This document shows positions 6,064 through 14,532 of a DNA stretch of 64,000 nucleotides, piece by piece. The DNA is taken from contig DGTJ01000047.1 in the NCBI GenBank assembly GCA_002393725.1, positions 1-64,000 of the forward strand. The letters are read 5' to 3'. The notes beneath the pieces were generated by a model that saw only the letters and a program-made list of their open reading frames with translations, made no database searches and was not told the origin of the DNA. The DNA is from Prevotella sp. UBA4339. Its GTDB lineage: Bacteria; Bacteroidota; Bacteroidia; Bacteroidales; Bacteroidaceae. Made by a program: the position numbers and the translations under genes. Position 1 is the stretch's first letter. Each line of letters begins with the position of its first letter.

Positions 6064-8435
6064 TTTTGGAGCGATTGATAGCACTCAACGCACGTCAGAC
6101 TAAGGAGCAGACCAGGGCATTCGTAAAAGAATGCCCGCTCCAGGACTACGATGCACTTACTCAGTCACCTCGACTGAAACAGATGGCTGAGCGCATCAAT
6201 TCAACTGATGATGACGAACAGCAGAGAAAGTTGAAGTCATGGTTGCCGTTCCGCTGTCCGCACTATACCCAGTTCCGTGATGATTATCGGGATCGTGAGC
6301 ACATCGTGGCTGAGAGTTTCACTTGGCAGACGTGTATCGATATCGATGACCCAGAGTTGGTGGAGAAGGCCAACGAGATGTCTGAAAAGCTCGATATTGA
6401 GATAGGTGGACGTTGGCAGGGGTTGATGCTTCATAAGGATTACTCCATCCGTCGCAAACTGCACATCGATATTCGTCTGCCATTGGGTATGACTGTTCCC
6501 GAAGCTCAGCGTGAGTATTGTAAGGCGCTTGGAGTTGCTTGCGACACATCATGCTTTACCCCGGAGAGGTTTATTTATATCTCGCCAGCGAGCTTTGAGA
6601 TCTATCGTGCCGATGGTTGGTATCAGCAACTTTCAGAGGAAGAGGTGGCTGAGCGTCGTAAAGCTTATACTGACAGAGGACTCTCGATAGATGGTCGCAC
6701 TGAGGATGGCTCGTACTATGATCCCGAGGGAGATTTAGGCACGGATTCCACGGATTTACACGGCTTTAAAAATCCTGCCGATCATCTAGCTGCTAAAAAT
6801 AACAATCCGTGCCAAAATAAATACCCCAGCGAGTTCAAGGGCGTGCCTTATACATCTATTATATGTGAGTACTGGCGCAGAACTGGAGGTGAGCCCTCAG
6901 AGGGTGAGCGAAATAAGCGACTGCATCAGTTGGCGGCTAATCTGAGAGCTATTTGTGATAATTCAGAGGAGTGGTTGCTGGAGGTGATGCCTCGATTCGG
7001 ACTATCGGTTCAGGAGATGCACAGTATTATCCATTCCGCCTGCAAGGAACCCACCAAGGGCTCGCGACTGATAGACCAGATAGTGAATGCGCTGGAAATG
7101 GGGATTTCCTCGGATGAAATCGAGGATGCAGAGGCTGTGGCTGCTGAGACTGGCGTGAAAGTCAATGTCAAAGCCTTGCCAATCGGTTTGAAAGAATCGC
7201 TGGCAGGTGTGCCTGTGACGATGCACATGCCCGTGCTCTGTGGTGTGCTGCCGATTGCAGCGGCATACGCTGATCAGGTGCAGATTCAGTATTGCGACGG
7301 TAATTTGCAGCACCTGGGGCTGATGTCTATCATCCGAGGTGAGCAGGCTTCTAACAAGTCGGTTGTCAAAAATGCTGTCGATGTGTGGAAACGTCAGTTC
7401 GATGAAGAAGATGCCCTTGCACGTAAGCGCGAGGAGGAATGGAAGGAGCGTAAGAAAGGCCGCAAGGCCAACGAAAAGGCTCCTGAAGACCCAAAGGTGT
7501 TGATAAGGATGGTGCCGGTGACGGTCTCGTGTTCTACTTTGCTCAAGCGTTTCAAGAATGCCCAGGGGCACACTCTCTACAGCTTTGGTGAGGAACTCGA
7601 CACTCTCCGTAAAACCAACGGTGCCGGCAGTTGGAGCTCGAAATATGACATCTATCGCCTGAGCTTTGACAAAGGTGAGTGGGGGCAGGATTACAACTCG
7701 GATGCCGCAGAATCTGGAGTTGTGAAAGTCGCCTATAACTGGACGATGCTGGGCACGAACGGGGCCATGAGGAAGTGCTTCAAGTCGGACAATATCGAGA
7801 ACGGTCTTTCTTCTCGAATATTGGTAGCCGAAATGCCTGACAGCAGTTTCTCGAAGATGCCCAAGTTTGGCCGTCGTTCAGTAGAGGATGAAGCCAAGAT
7901 ACAAGAAGCCGTGACCCGCCTGCGTTCGTTCTCTGGTCTCGTTGACACTCCTCGTTTACGTCGTGCCATCGAAGAGTGGGTAGAAGCCAAACGTGTAGAA
8001 GCAGCCAAAGACATCGACCACGTAAAGGATACTTATCGTAAGCGTGCTGCCGTGATAGGCTTCCGTTGTGGGGTCATTTTCCATCTGCTGTCTGGCAAGG
8101 ATAAGGAAACGAAGGCCTGTCTTGACTTCGCCCTGATGATGGCCGAGTACTGCCTGATGGAGCAGATCAAAACTTTCGGTGAGGCTTTGCAAAGTCAGTA
8201 TGTGGATGCCAGTGAAGAGTGCCAGCGATATGGAGCCAATCACTCCGTGTTTGACCAACTTGCACCAACCTTCACTATCGATGACCTCCGAGCCTTGAAG
8301 CGCGGCTATTGCTCAGAAACAGCCATGCGCATGATCATCTCTCGTTGGATGCGTGACGGATGGATTAGCAAGACCGACCGCCACCACTGGAGTAAACGAC
8401 AAGTAGGCTCCGCAGCCGAAAACGTCACAAAGTAA
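6054..8435 (+). CDS. BT4734-type VirE N-terminal / DUF3987 primase-helicase-like protein
   Basis: 793 residues (ATG 6054; ATG 6060 is equally possible). Residues about 55-190 resemble the VirE-like N-terminal domain of the BT4734/BF3469 family (FRCPHYTQFRDDYRDREHI, CIDIDDPE, LHIDIRLPLG), a primase-like fold. From about 375 on it resembles DUF3987, with a P-loop-like GEQASNKS at 429-436 and a basic stretch at 455-475. Such proteins are common in Bacteroidetes accessory regions with HU and smalltalk genes, as here, but their biochemical function is not established. Residues about 228-254 come from a repeat-like insertion bounded by a 10-bp inverted repeat. The final codons and stop lie inside iteron-like array 3. 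Confidence 0.85.
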   Translation: MEMILERLIALNARQTKEQTRAFVKECPLQDYDALTQSPRLKQMAERINSTDDDEQQRKLKSWLPFRCPHYTQFRDDYRDREHIVAESFTWQTCIDIDDPELVEKANEMSEKLDIEIGGRWQGLMLHKDYSIRRKLHIDIRLPLGMTVPEAQREYCKALGVACDTSCFTPERFIYISPASFEIYRADGWYQQLSEEEVAERRKAYTDRGLSIDGRTEDGSYYDPEGDLGTDSTDLHGFKNPADHLAAKNNNPCQNKYPSEFKGVPYTSIICEYWRRTGGEPSEGERNKRLHQLAANLRAICDNSEEWLLEVMPRFGLSVQEMHSIIHSACKEPTKGSRLIDQIVNALEMGISSDEIEDAEAVAAETGVKVNVKALPIGLKESLAGVPVTMHMPVLCGVLPIAAAYADQVQIQYCDGNLQHLGLMSIIRGEQASNKSVVKNAVDVWKRQFDEEDALARKREEEWKERKKGRKANEKAPEDPKVLIRMVPVTVSCSTLLKRFKNAQGHTLYSFGEELDTLRKTNGAGSWSSKYDIYRLSFDKGEWGQDYNSDAAESGVVKVAYNWTMLGTNGAMRKCFKSDNIENGLSSRILVAEMPDSSFSKMPKFGRRSVEDEAKIQEAVTRLRSFSGLVDTPRLRRAIEEWVEAKRVEAAKDIDHVKDTYRKRAAVIGFRCGVIFHLLSGKDKETKACLDFALMMAEYCLMEQIKTFGEALQSQYVDASEECQRYGANHSVFDQLAPTFTIDDLRALKRGYCSETAMRMIISRWMRDGWISKTDRHHWSKRQVGSAAENVTK
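6738..6813. repeat. 76-bp element bounded by 10-bp inverted repeats inside the DUF3987 gene
   Basis: GGCACGGATT (6738-6747) and AATCCGTGCC (6804-6813) are exact inverted copies. Just inside the left end the CACGGATT motif repeats (CACGGATTCCACGGATTTACACGG over three groups). The stretch encodes a Ser/Asn/Lys-rich linker between the two domains and keeps the frame open. It looks like a small palindromic repeat that entered a coding sequence. Confidence 0.6.
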
Positions 8436-8453
8436 CTTTGTAACATTGTAACA
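8422..8453 (+). repeat. Iteron-like array 3: four 8-bp units
   Basis: ACGTCACA, AAGTAACT, TTGTAACA, TTGTAACA, again bordered by TTAAGC as in array 1. It overlaps the end of the DUF3987 gene and lies just before the DUF5675 gene, 6.2 kb from arrays 1 and 2. Confidence 0.85.
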
Positions 8454-8462
8454 TTAAGCATT

Positions 8463-8921
8463 ATGGAATTGATTTTAGAACGTATAGCAAAACGCAAGAC
8501 CTACACGATAGGCCGTATGTATATCCGCGAGCAGGTGATGGATGAATACCTGCCTGGCACGGAGGACAAGTATTTCTGCGACACCCTCGAACCCACATGG
8601 CGCGACTACGAGCATGGAGCCTACAAGGTGAAAGGCCGCTCAGCCATCCCCGAAGGCCGCTATGCCGTGGTCATCTCTTGGAGTCCGAAGTTCAAGCAGT
8701 GGCTACCGATTTTATTAGGTGGTCCAGAGTTCAACCGCAAGTGGCAGGGCATCCGCATCCATGCGGGAAATACCGCCAAGGACACCGAGGGCTGCATACT
8801 CGTAGGCCAGAACCGAGAAGTCGGCAAGGTGCTCGACTCGCGCAAGTGGCTCTACGAACTGAAACAGAGAATCGTGGAGGCCAAAGATAAAGGCGAGGCC
8901 GTATGGATCACCATTAAGTAG
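8463..8921 (+). CDS. DUF5675 family protein
   Basis: 152 residues. The pattern matches DUF5675: YTIGRMYI, YFCDTLEPTWRD, SAIPEGRYAVVIS, IRIHAGNTAKDTEGCILVGQN, then a C-terminal helix. The His and Cys in IRIHAGN and EGCILVG resemble the catalytic arrangement of L,D-transpeptidase-like folds, and the family is often seen next to phage lysis or peptidoglycan genes; the reaction is not established. It follows the DUF3987 gene on the same strand across array 3. In related Bacteroidetes loci this slot is often filled by an N-acetylmuramoyl-alanine amidase, which suggests a cell-wall role. Confidence 0.82.
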   Translation: MELILERIAKRKTYTIGRMYIREQVMDEYLPGTEDKYFCDTLEPTWRDYEHGAYKVKGRSAIPEGRYAVVISWSPKFKQWLPILLGGPEFNRKWQGIRIHAGNTAKDTEGCILVGQNREVGKVLDSRKWLYELKQRIVEAKDKGEAVWITIK

Positions 8922-9008
8922 TAACGTCCGCATCAACCGGTAGTGATGCCTGCACCAACCGGGTAGTAACGTCTGCACCAAGCGGTATTAACGTCCGCAT
9001 CAACCGGG
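8919..9008. repeat. Four tandem 22-23 bp repeats
   Basis: Units TAGTAACGTCCGCATCAACCGG and close variants start at 8919, 8941, 8964 and 8986, the first beginning at the stop codon of the DUF5675 gene. There are no spacers. The remaining sequence to 9150 shows nothing recognisable. Confidence 0.85.
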
Positions 9009-9150
9009 TAGTGGGAGGCTTGCCGAGGGCAGTCTCCCATTTTACTCTTCGTGCTTGGTCACGATGAATGATATCTGTAATTTCTGGAGAATCCGTAATA
9101 ATGGTCGATTTATCTGTAATTTGTTTAATCGCGGAATGCAGATTTTTTAC

Positions 9151-9159
9151 TACCTTTGC
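9151..9159 (+). promoter_or_regulatory. Bacteroidetes -7 element
   Basis: TACCTTTGC, about 50 nt before the start of the secreted cupin protein. It supports the ATG at 9212. Confidence 0.75.
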
Positions 9160-9211
9160 AGCGTCAAATCAAAGCAAACGGTGAATGGAGTTGAGAAAAC
9201 AAAATAGGACA

Positions 9212-10306
9212 ATGAAGAAAAAAGTGTTATTAACAATGGCAGCCTTGATGCTGGCAGCCATTCAAATCAAATCGCAAACGAATATGAATCTTACAGACAA
9301 GCAACAGGCACTCGTGGCAATAGCCGCCAATGAGGCAAAGGGCGATCTCAAGGCCCTGAAGAAGGAAGTAAACGCTGGTTTTGAGGCTGGACTGACCATC
9401 AGCGAAGTAAAGGAAACACTGTCTCAACTATATGCCTACACAGGATTCCCACGCTCATTAAACGCCCTTGGCGTACTGCAGCAGGTGATCAAGGAGCGCA
9501 GCGAGGCAGGACTGAAGACAGAAGAAGGCCGTGATGCCGATGCACCGTCAGCAGACTACGATGCACTGAAGCAGGGCACAAAGGTGCAGACACAACTCTG
9601 CGGCGGACAGCCCTTCAACTATACATTCGCCCCACAGACCGATTACTATCTGAAAGCCCATCTCTTCGGTGACATCTTTGCCCGCAATAACCTCTCGTTT
9701 GCTGAGCGCGAGATAGTCACGGTGTCAGCCATCTCAGCCCTGCCAGGTTGTGAACCGCAGCTGAAGGCCCATGTCAGCGGGGCTCGCAATATGGGTGTAG
9801 GCGATGCTCAGCTGCACGACATCCCGGCAGTGCTGCGCAGCAGGGTGGGAGAGACCGAGGCCGTGCGCTGCGAGCAGGCTGTAGCCAGCGTGTTTGGAGA
9901 GCCTTGTCAGGCTATCGCCCCGGTAGACTTCAATGTATGGCCTAAAGGCGAGAAGAATCCTTACGGCGAGTATTTCATAGGTCAGAGTTATCTTGCCGAT
10001 GTAGGAGGTGGTGTGATGAACGTGACCTTCGAGCCGGGTTGCCGCAATAACTGGCACGTTCACCACGGGGCAGTGCAGGTGCTCATCTGCGTTGCCGGTC
10101 GTGGCTGGTATCAGGAGTGGGGCAAGCCTGCCGTAGAGATGACTCCTGGCACTGTCATTGCCATCCCTGCCGAGGTTAAGCATTGGCATGGTGCTGCCGC
10201 CGATTCATGGTTCCAGCACCTTACGTATCACAAAGATGTGCAGCAGGGAGCCAGCAATGAGTGGCTTGAGCCTGTAGATGACGAATCGTATAATAAGGTG
10301 AAATGA
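9212..10306 (+). CDS. Exported carboxymuconolactone decarboxylase-like / cupin fusion protein
   Basis: 364 residues from ATG 9212, chosen because MKKKVLLTMAALMLAAIQIKS is a clear signal peptide (an upstream ATG at 9185 would bury it). The mature part has two carboxymuconolactone decarboxylase-like segments (helical; FEAGLTISEVKETLSQLYAY near residue 60 and LSFAEREIVTVSAISALPG near 170), then a cupin barrel with metal-ligand pattern GCRNNWHVHHGAVQVL and the second motif around PAEVKHWHGAA. CMD proteins with a Cys pair can act as AhpD-like reductases, but no CxxC is evident here. Periplasmic small-molecule metabolism is the likely setting. Its stop overlaps the next gene by four bases. Confidence 0.85.
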   Translation: MKKKVLLTMAALMLAAIQIKSQTNMNLTDKQQALVAIAANEAKGDLKALKKEVNAGFEAGLTISEVKETLSQLYAYTGFPRSLNALGVLQQVIKERSEAGLKTEEGRDADAPSADYDALKQGTKVQTQLCGGQPFNYTFAPQTDYYLKAHLFGDIFARNNLSFAEREIVTVSAISALPGCEPQLKAHVSGARNMGVGDAQLHDIPAVLRSRVGETEAVRCEQAVASVFGEPCQAIAPVDFNVWPKGEKNPYGEYFIGQSYLADVGGGVMNVTFEPGCRNNWHVHHGAVQVLICVAGRGWYQEWGKPAVEMTPGTVIAIPAEVKHWHGAAADSWFQHLTYHKDVQQGASNEWLEPVDDESYNKVK

Positions 10307-11493
10307 AATGTAGGATTTGCATGTTTCTCCTGCTGCTGATACCTCTCTCAGTGTCGGCTGGTGATGGAGACGATAAGAAGAAAGTTCCCGGCATACTGAA
10401 GCCGGTGATGTGGGTTAAGACACTTATCGACTCAATGGCTGTTGCAACAGTAGATCGCAGTTATATTGAGCAGCCCAAGAAGGCTTGGGCAGTAGAGTGG
10501 CGCAACGAGGCCAGCGGCAACTTGCTGAAGATGACCGCCGATTTCCCCTTGAAGCAGGGCTCGACAGGCAGCCTGACGACAAAGAACTCCAATGGGTTCA
10601 GTGCCTCCACAGGCCTCTGGCTTGGATATAGAGGCTACGGACTGGGGCTGTCGAAGGAGCTGACCCACGGTGACGGCTCTACTATCTCTTTTGGGGCGAT
10701 GGGGGGCAGCTTCGGAATAAATCTGCGTATCAACAGCTATCACAACAGCGAGCCGCAAGTGCGTCTGAAATTTTCTTCTGCAGAGAAGACTCTCGATGAA
10801 AAGGAGCATGCGAAACTCGATGACCCTATACACGTGAGGTCTCTGTTTCTTGACGGTTACTATATGTTCAACGGAAAGCATTTCTCGTATGCTGCCGCCT
10901 ATGACCAGTCGCTTATTCAGAAGCGTTCGGCAGGATCGCTCATGGCTGGGGCGATGTACTATCACTCCAGGGTGAGCTTCGATGACTCGTCCAACTGGCC
11001 GCTGATAGCATTTATGAGAGGCGTGGGAAAGTTCAAGTTTACCCAGGCAAGCGTAGGATTCGGGTATGCATATAACTGGGTGCCTGCCAAGGGGTGGCTC
11101 ATCAGTGCCCAGGCGATGCCAATGCTGCAGTTCTATAACAGGATAAAAGCCAACTCCTATAGTTTGAAATATCATGGTATAGACTTCACGAAGATGTTGG
11201 AGGATAATTTTGAGGAATTCATAATTGACGATAACGATAATGAGGGTGATGACGCTGGCGGATATGATGATACTGATGATGATGCCGGTTTCACAATCGC
11301 AGAGAAGGATGAATATAAGGCCAACAACTATATCGGCTTTAATTTCGATGCACGCCTGGCAGTGATATACAATTGGAGCAATTTCTATATACGCGTTTAT
11401 GGGCATTACAACCGTTTCCGTTATAGCAATGACGTCGGGTACGGTCGAATGTCAGAATGGAGGGCGTATGCCTCGTTGGGATTGAGGTTCTGA
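10303..11493 (+). CDS. DUF4421-like outer-membrane beta-barrel protein
   Basis: 396 residues, starting with a signal peptide (MKCRICMFLLLLIPLSVSAG). The rest alternates hydrophobic and aromatic residues as in beta-barrels (STGLWLGYRGYGLGLSKEL, SVGFGYAYNWVPAKGW) and ends in Phe (ASLGLRF), the usual outer-membrane insertion signal. It resembles DUF4421. An acidic loop (DDNDNEGDDAGGYDDTDDD, near residue 310) probably faces outward and may bind cations. Translationally coupled (ATGA) to the cupin gene. Substrate unknown. Confidence 0.78.
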   Translation: MKCRICMFLLLLIPLSVSAGDGDDKKKVPGILKPVMWVKTLIDSMAVATVDRSYIEQPKKAWAVEWRNEASGNLLKMTADFPLKQGSTGSLTTKNSNGFSASTGLWLGYRGYGLGLSKELTHGDGSTISFGAMGGSFGINLRINSYHNSEPQVRLKFSSAEKTLDEKEHAKLDDPIHVRSLFLDGYYMFNGKHFSYAAAYDQSLIQKRSAGSLMAGAMYYHSRVSFDDSSNWPLIAFMRGVGKFKFTQASVGFGYAYNWVPAKGWLISAQAMPMLQFYNRIKANSYSLKYHGIDFTKMLEDNFEEFIIDDNDNEGDDAGGYDDTDDDAGFTIAEKDEYKANNYIGFNFDARLAVIYNWSNFYIRVYGHYNRFRYSNDVGYGRMSEWRAYASLGLRF

Positions 11494-11498
11494 AAAAG

Positions 11499-11539
11499 AT
11501 ATTCGCCACAGCCCGGGATTATCCGTCTGTGGCGAATAT
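11499..11539. terminator. Hairpin between convergent genes
   Basis: A 13-bp perfect stem (11499-11511 with 11527-11539, core TTCGCCACAG) lies between the convergent genes ending at 11493 and 11559. It has A on the left and T-rich sequence on the right and can serve both. Confidence 0.6.
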
Positions 11540-11558
11540 GTATCTTGTATCTGTCTGC

Positions 11559-12068
11559 TTATTCGTAGTACTCTATTGTGCGGGTCTGTTCCATCGTCTG
11601 CCCCATCATTGTGGTCTTGCGGCTGATCCAGTTGCCCTTGCTGTCATACTTGTAGTCAGAATATGGTGTCTCTATCTGCTGGCCGCCCATGTTTACTGAC
11701 TCCTTTTCTGTGGCACCCTTGTCGTTGAATGTGCGAGAGCTTACGATCTTCTGACCCATTGCCTCTACAACAGTTCCAACCACCTTTCCGTTCTCCCACT
11801 TGTATTCTACTGCCAGCTTCTGGCCCATCATGTCCATCTTGGCAGACTTTACGTAGCCATCGGCATCATAGACAAGCTCGCTCAGCGGACCGCTGACAAG
11901 CTTACCGTCTTCTGAAAATGTTGATACCTGGTTCTGGCCCATGACACTTACAGTGATAGACTTTACTTTTCCGAAGGCCTCCTGAGCCTCTGCGTCGTGG
12001 AACTTAGACTGTGCCTGTACGGCGAAAGATGTTGCCAGCAAGGCGAGCATAAACATAATCTTCTTCAT
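11559..12068 (-). CDS. Secreted protein with repeated MGQ motifs
   Basis: 169 residues from ATG 12068, chosen because it opens a signal peptide ending in AVQAQ (MKKIMFMLALLATSFAVQAQ). The mature protein contains short beta-like repeats in which YD-type turns (VYDADGYVKS, KYDSKGNWIS) alternate with MGQ motifs (VMGQNQ, MMGQKL, AMGQKI, MMGQTM). This resembles short YD/Rhs-like repeats but is far too small to be a toxin. Probably periplasmic or surface exposed. Function unknown. Its own promoter is at 12115-12123. Confidence 0.7.
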   Translation of the reverse strand: MKKIMFMLALLATSFAVQAQSKFHDAEAQEAFGKVKSITVSVMGQNQVSTFSEDGKLVSGPLSELVYDADGYVKSAKMDMMGQKLAVEYKWENGKVVGTVVEAMGQKIVSSRTFNDKGATEKESVNMGGQQIETPYSDYKYDSKGNWISRKTTMMGQTMEQTRTIEYYE

Positions 12069-12114
12069 TTCCTTTGATTTTAAGTTTTGTAATGAATATG
12101 TAAAATAACACGCG

Positions 12115-12123
12115 GCAAAGTTA
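12115..12123 (-). promoter_or_regulatory. Bacteroidetes -7 element
   Basis: TAACTTTGC on the minus strand, 47 nt before the start of the MGQ-repeat protein. Confidence 0.7.
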
Positions 12124-12186
12124 CAAACAAAATTGTAAACTTCCAAATAATCCTTGGGAAAATGTTGATTTCTAGATGAAAATGCT

Positions 12187-12195
12187 TACCTTTGC
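12187..12195 (+). promoter_or_regulatory. Bacteroidetes -7 element
   Basis: TACCTTTGC, 34 nt before the FAD-dependent oxidoreductase. It forms a divergent pair with the element at 12115. Confidence 0.75.
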
Positions 12196-12228
12196 AGGCG
12201 AAAAGACTTTGAAATTGAGGAGCAGGAT

Positions 12229-13782
12229 ATGACAAACGAATATCAGATACGAGTAGTGCCCGAAGTGGCAGCCCAGGAAGACAGGCTGAAGAGTTGGATA
12301 GCTGATGAGAATGGTATAGACGTCAGGACAATCTATGGAGTGAGGATCCTGAAGCGGAGCATTGATGCCAGGCAGAGACAGATATTTGTCAACCTGAAGG
12401 TGAGGGTATACGTCAATGAACTGCCTCACGATGATGAGTATGTCAGAACGGAATACCCCAATGTGGAGGGCAAGCCTCAGGTGATAGTGGTAGGTGCAGG
12501 ACCTGGAGGCCTTTTTGCTGCACTGCGTCTGATAGAATTAGGCTTACGCCCGATAGTGCTCGAGAGAGGTAAGAACGTGCACGATAGGAAAAAGGATCTT
12601 GCTGACATCACCAAAAACCAGAAAGTGGACAGCGAGAGTAACTATTGCTTCGGTGAGGGTGGGGCAGGTGCTTACTCTGACGGGAAATTGTACACCCGCT
12701 CAAAGAAACGTGGCAATACTGACAAGATCCTTAACGTGTTTTGCCAGCATGGAGCATCAACTGCGATCCTTGCTGATGCTCATCCGCACATAGGAACCGA
12801 CAGACTCCCAAAAGTGATAGAGGCGATGCGTAACACTATCATAAATTGTGGCGGTGAGGTGCATTTTCAGACAAAGATGACGAGATTGGTTATGGCTGAC
12901 GGGTGTAAGGTGATAGGTGTTGAGACAAGCACCCAGCGTCAGTTCCTCGGTCCTGTAATACTTGCAACCGGTCACTCGGCACGTGACGTCTATAGATATC
13001 TTGCCGAGGCAAAGGTAGAGATAGAGGCCAAGGGCATTGCCGTGGGAGTGAGGCTCGAGCATCCGTCGCAGTTGATAGATCAGATTCAGTATCATTCAAG
13101 GCAGGGAAGAGGCAAGTATCTGCCTGCTGCTGAGTATTCGATGGTGACCCAGGTGGATGGGCGTGGGGTGTACTCGTTCTGTATGTGTCCAGGTGGATTT
13201 GTGATTCCCGCTGCTACAGACAAACAGCAGATAGTAGTCAATGGTATGAGTCCGGCAAGCAGAGGTACGGCTTGGAGCAATTCGGGAATGGTGGTTGAAG
13301 TGCGTCCTGAGGATGTTGAGGGAGAAGATGCCCTCAGCATGATGCGATTCCAGGAGCAGCTCGAAAAGGCGTGTTGGCAACAGGGAAACATGAAGCAGAC
13401 GGCCCCGGCTCAGAGAATGTCAGACTTTGTAAATGGCAAGTTGAGCTATGACCTGCCCAAGTCATCATATGCTCCTGGGCTGATATCAAGTCCTCTGCAC
13501 TTCTGGATGCCAGAGATGATCTCCAGACGTCTGCGAGAGGGCTTCAAAGTGTTTGGAAGAAGTGCTCACGGATTCCTAACCAATGAAGCGGCACTGATAG
13601 CTGTTGAGACTCGTACAAGCAGCCCGGTCAGGATCGTCAGGGACCGTGATACATTGCAGCATATCCGCGTTGAAGGACTCTTCCCGTGTGGTGAGGGAGC
13701 AGGCTATGCAGGAGGTATCGTATCGGCAGGTGTGGATGGCGAACGGTGCGCTGAAAGCGTAGCAAAATATCTGAATAGTTAA
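12229..13782 (+). CDS. FAD-dependent oxidoreductase (COG2509 family)
   Basis: 517 residues. An N-terminal domain of about 80 residues precedes the FAD-binding Rossmann motif VIVVGAGPGGL (85-95). NYCFGEGGAGAYSDGKLYTR (near 140) and the C-terminal PCGEGAGYAGGIVSAGVDG are characteristic of the COG2509 group of uncharacterised FAD-dependent dehydrogenases found across Bacteria. No signal peptide, so cytoplasmic. The electron acceptor and substrate are not known for the family. Single gene with its own promoter; the next promoter follows at 13844. Confidence 0.9.
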   Translation: MTNEYQIRVVPEVAAQEDRLKSWIADENGIDVRTIYGVRILKRSIDARQRQIFVNLKVRVYVNELPHDDEYVRTEYPNVEGKPQVIVVGAGPGGLFAALRLIELGLRPIVLERGKNVHDRKKDLADITKNQKVDSESNYCFGEGGAGAYSDGKLYTRSKKRGNTDKILNVFCQHGASTAILADAHPHIGTDRLPKVIEAMRNTIINCGGEVHFQTKMTRLVMADGCKVIGVETSTQRQFLGPVILATGHSARDVYRYLAEAKVEIEAKGIAVGVRLEHPSQLIDQIQYHSRQGRGKYLPAAEYSMVTQVDGRGVYSFCMCPGGFVIPAATDKQQIVVNGMSPASRGTAWSNSGMVVEVRPEDVEGEDALSMMRFQEQLEKACWQQGNMKQTAPAQRMSDFVNGKLSYDLPKSSYAPGLISSPLHFWMPEMISRRLREGFKVFGRSAHGFLTNEAALIAVETRTSSPVRIVRDRDTLQHIRVEGLFPCGEGAGYAGGIVSAGVDGERCAESVAKYLNS

Positions 13783-13843
13783 AAAAGTCAAAAAGAGGAT
13801 AAGAAAGTATAGTGTCATATAACCAATCTTCAATGTTTTTTTG

Positions 13844-13852
13844 TATCTTTGT
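13844..13852 (+). promoter_or_regulatory. Bacteroidetes -7 element
   Basis: TATCTTTGT, 36 nt before the cytidylate-kinase-like gene. Confidence 0.7.
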
Positions 13853-13887
13853 GGCATAAACATTAGCTAACAAAACAAAGAATAACT

Positions 13888-14508
13888 ATGAACAGAGAAG
13901 AACAATTTGTAATTACTATCAGCCGTCAGTTCGGTACTGGCGGACATGAGATAGGCGCAGAGCTTGCTCGTCGTCTGGGAGTGAAGTTGCTCGATAAACA
14001 GATATTGAATGAAGTGGCTAAGAAAGCCCGTGTAGTTGAGGAAGCAGTTGAGAAGATAGAAGCCCGTAATCCATTATGGCGTGACGACTTTACTGACTTT
14101 TACCGTAACTATATGAGCCATGCGGAGTATAGCGGTTTTGAGCACGATCGGACATCGCATGAGCTCTTCGAGGCTCAGGCTCATGCCATACGTGAGATAG
14201 TTGCCGAGGAATCGTGCGTGATAGTAGGGCGATGCGGGTTCCACATCTTTGAAAATCATGCTAATGCCCTTAAGATCTTCGTACACTCTTCGGAAGACTG
14301 CCGAAAGCGTCGCATCGCTGAGAAATATGGCCTAAGCCTGTCTGATGCTGCAGCTATGGTGGTGGATAATGACTATAGCCGTGAACTTTATACAAAGACA
14401 TTCACAGGTAAGGAATGGCGTGATGCCTGCAACTATGACATCTCTCTCGATGTGAGGATGTTTGGGGTGAATGGCGCCGTAGACTTTATCATGCATTGCA
14501 TAGAGTAA
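13888..14508 (+). CDS. Cytidylate kinase-like family protein
   Basis: 206 residues. The N-terminus ITISRQFGTGGHEIGAELARRLG has the P-loop-like pattern of the cytidylate-kinase-like (AAK6) proteins, followed by LLDKQILNEVAKK. SCVIVGRCGFHIF near residue 112 is the second conserved block, and CRKRRIAEKYGLS the lid. These proteins resemble nucleoside monophosphate kinases and are separate from the canonical Cmk; the substrate is not established. Monocistronic by its promoter and the next promoter at 14548. Confidence 0.85.
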   Translation: MNREEQFVITISRQFGTGGHEIGAELARRLGVKLLDKQILNEVAKKARVVEEAVEKIEARNPLWRDDFTDFYRNYMSHAEYSGFEHDRTSHELFEAQAHAIREIVAEESCVIVGRCGFHIFENHANALKIFVHSSEDCRKRRIAEKYGLSLSDAAAMVVDNDYSRELYTKTFTGKEWRDACNYDISLDVRMFGVNGAVDFIMHCIE

Positions 14509-14532
14509 TTTTTTCACGAAATATTTGTGTAT

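Noticed and set aside
8919..9008. Possible CRISPR array
   Set aside because: Repeat units are directly tandem with no spacers and no cas genes are present; the same holds for 42578-42621.
10432..11406. 324-residue minus-strand ORF
   Set aside because: It is antisense to the signal-peptide-bearing barrel protein and has no coding features of its own.
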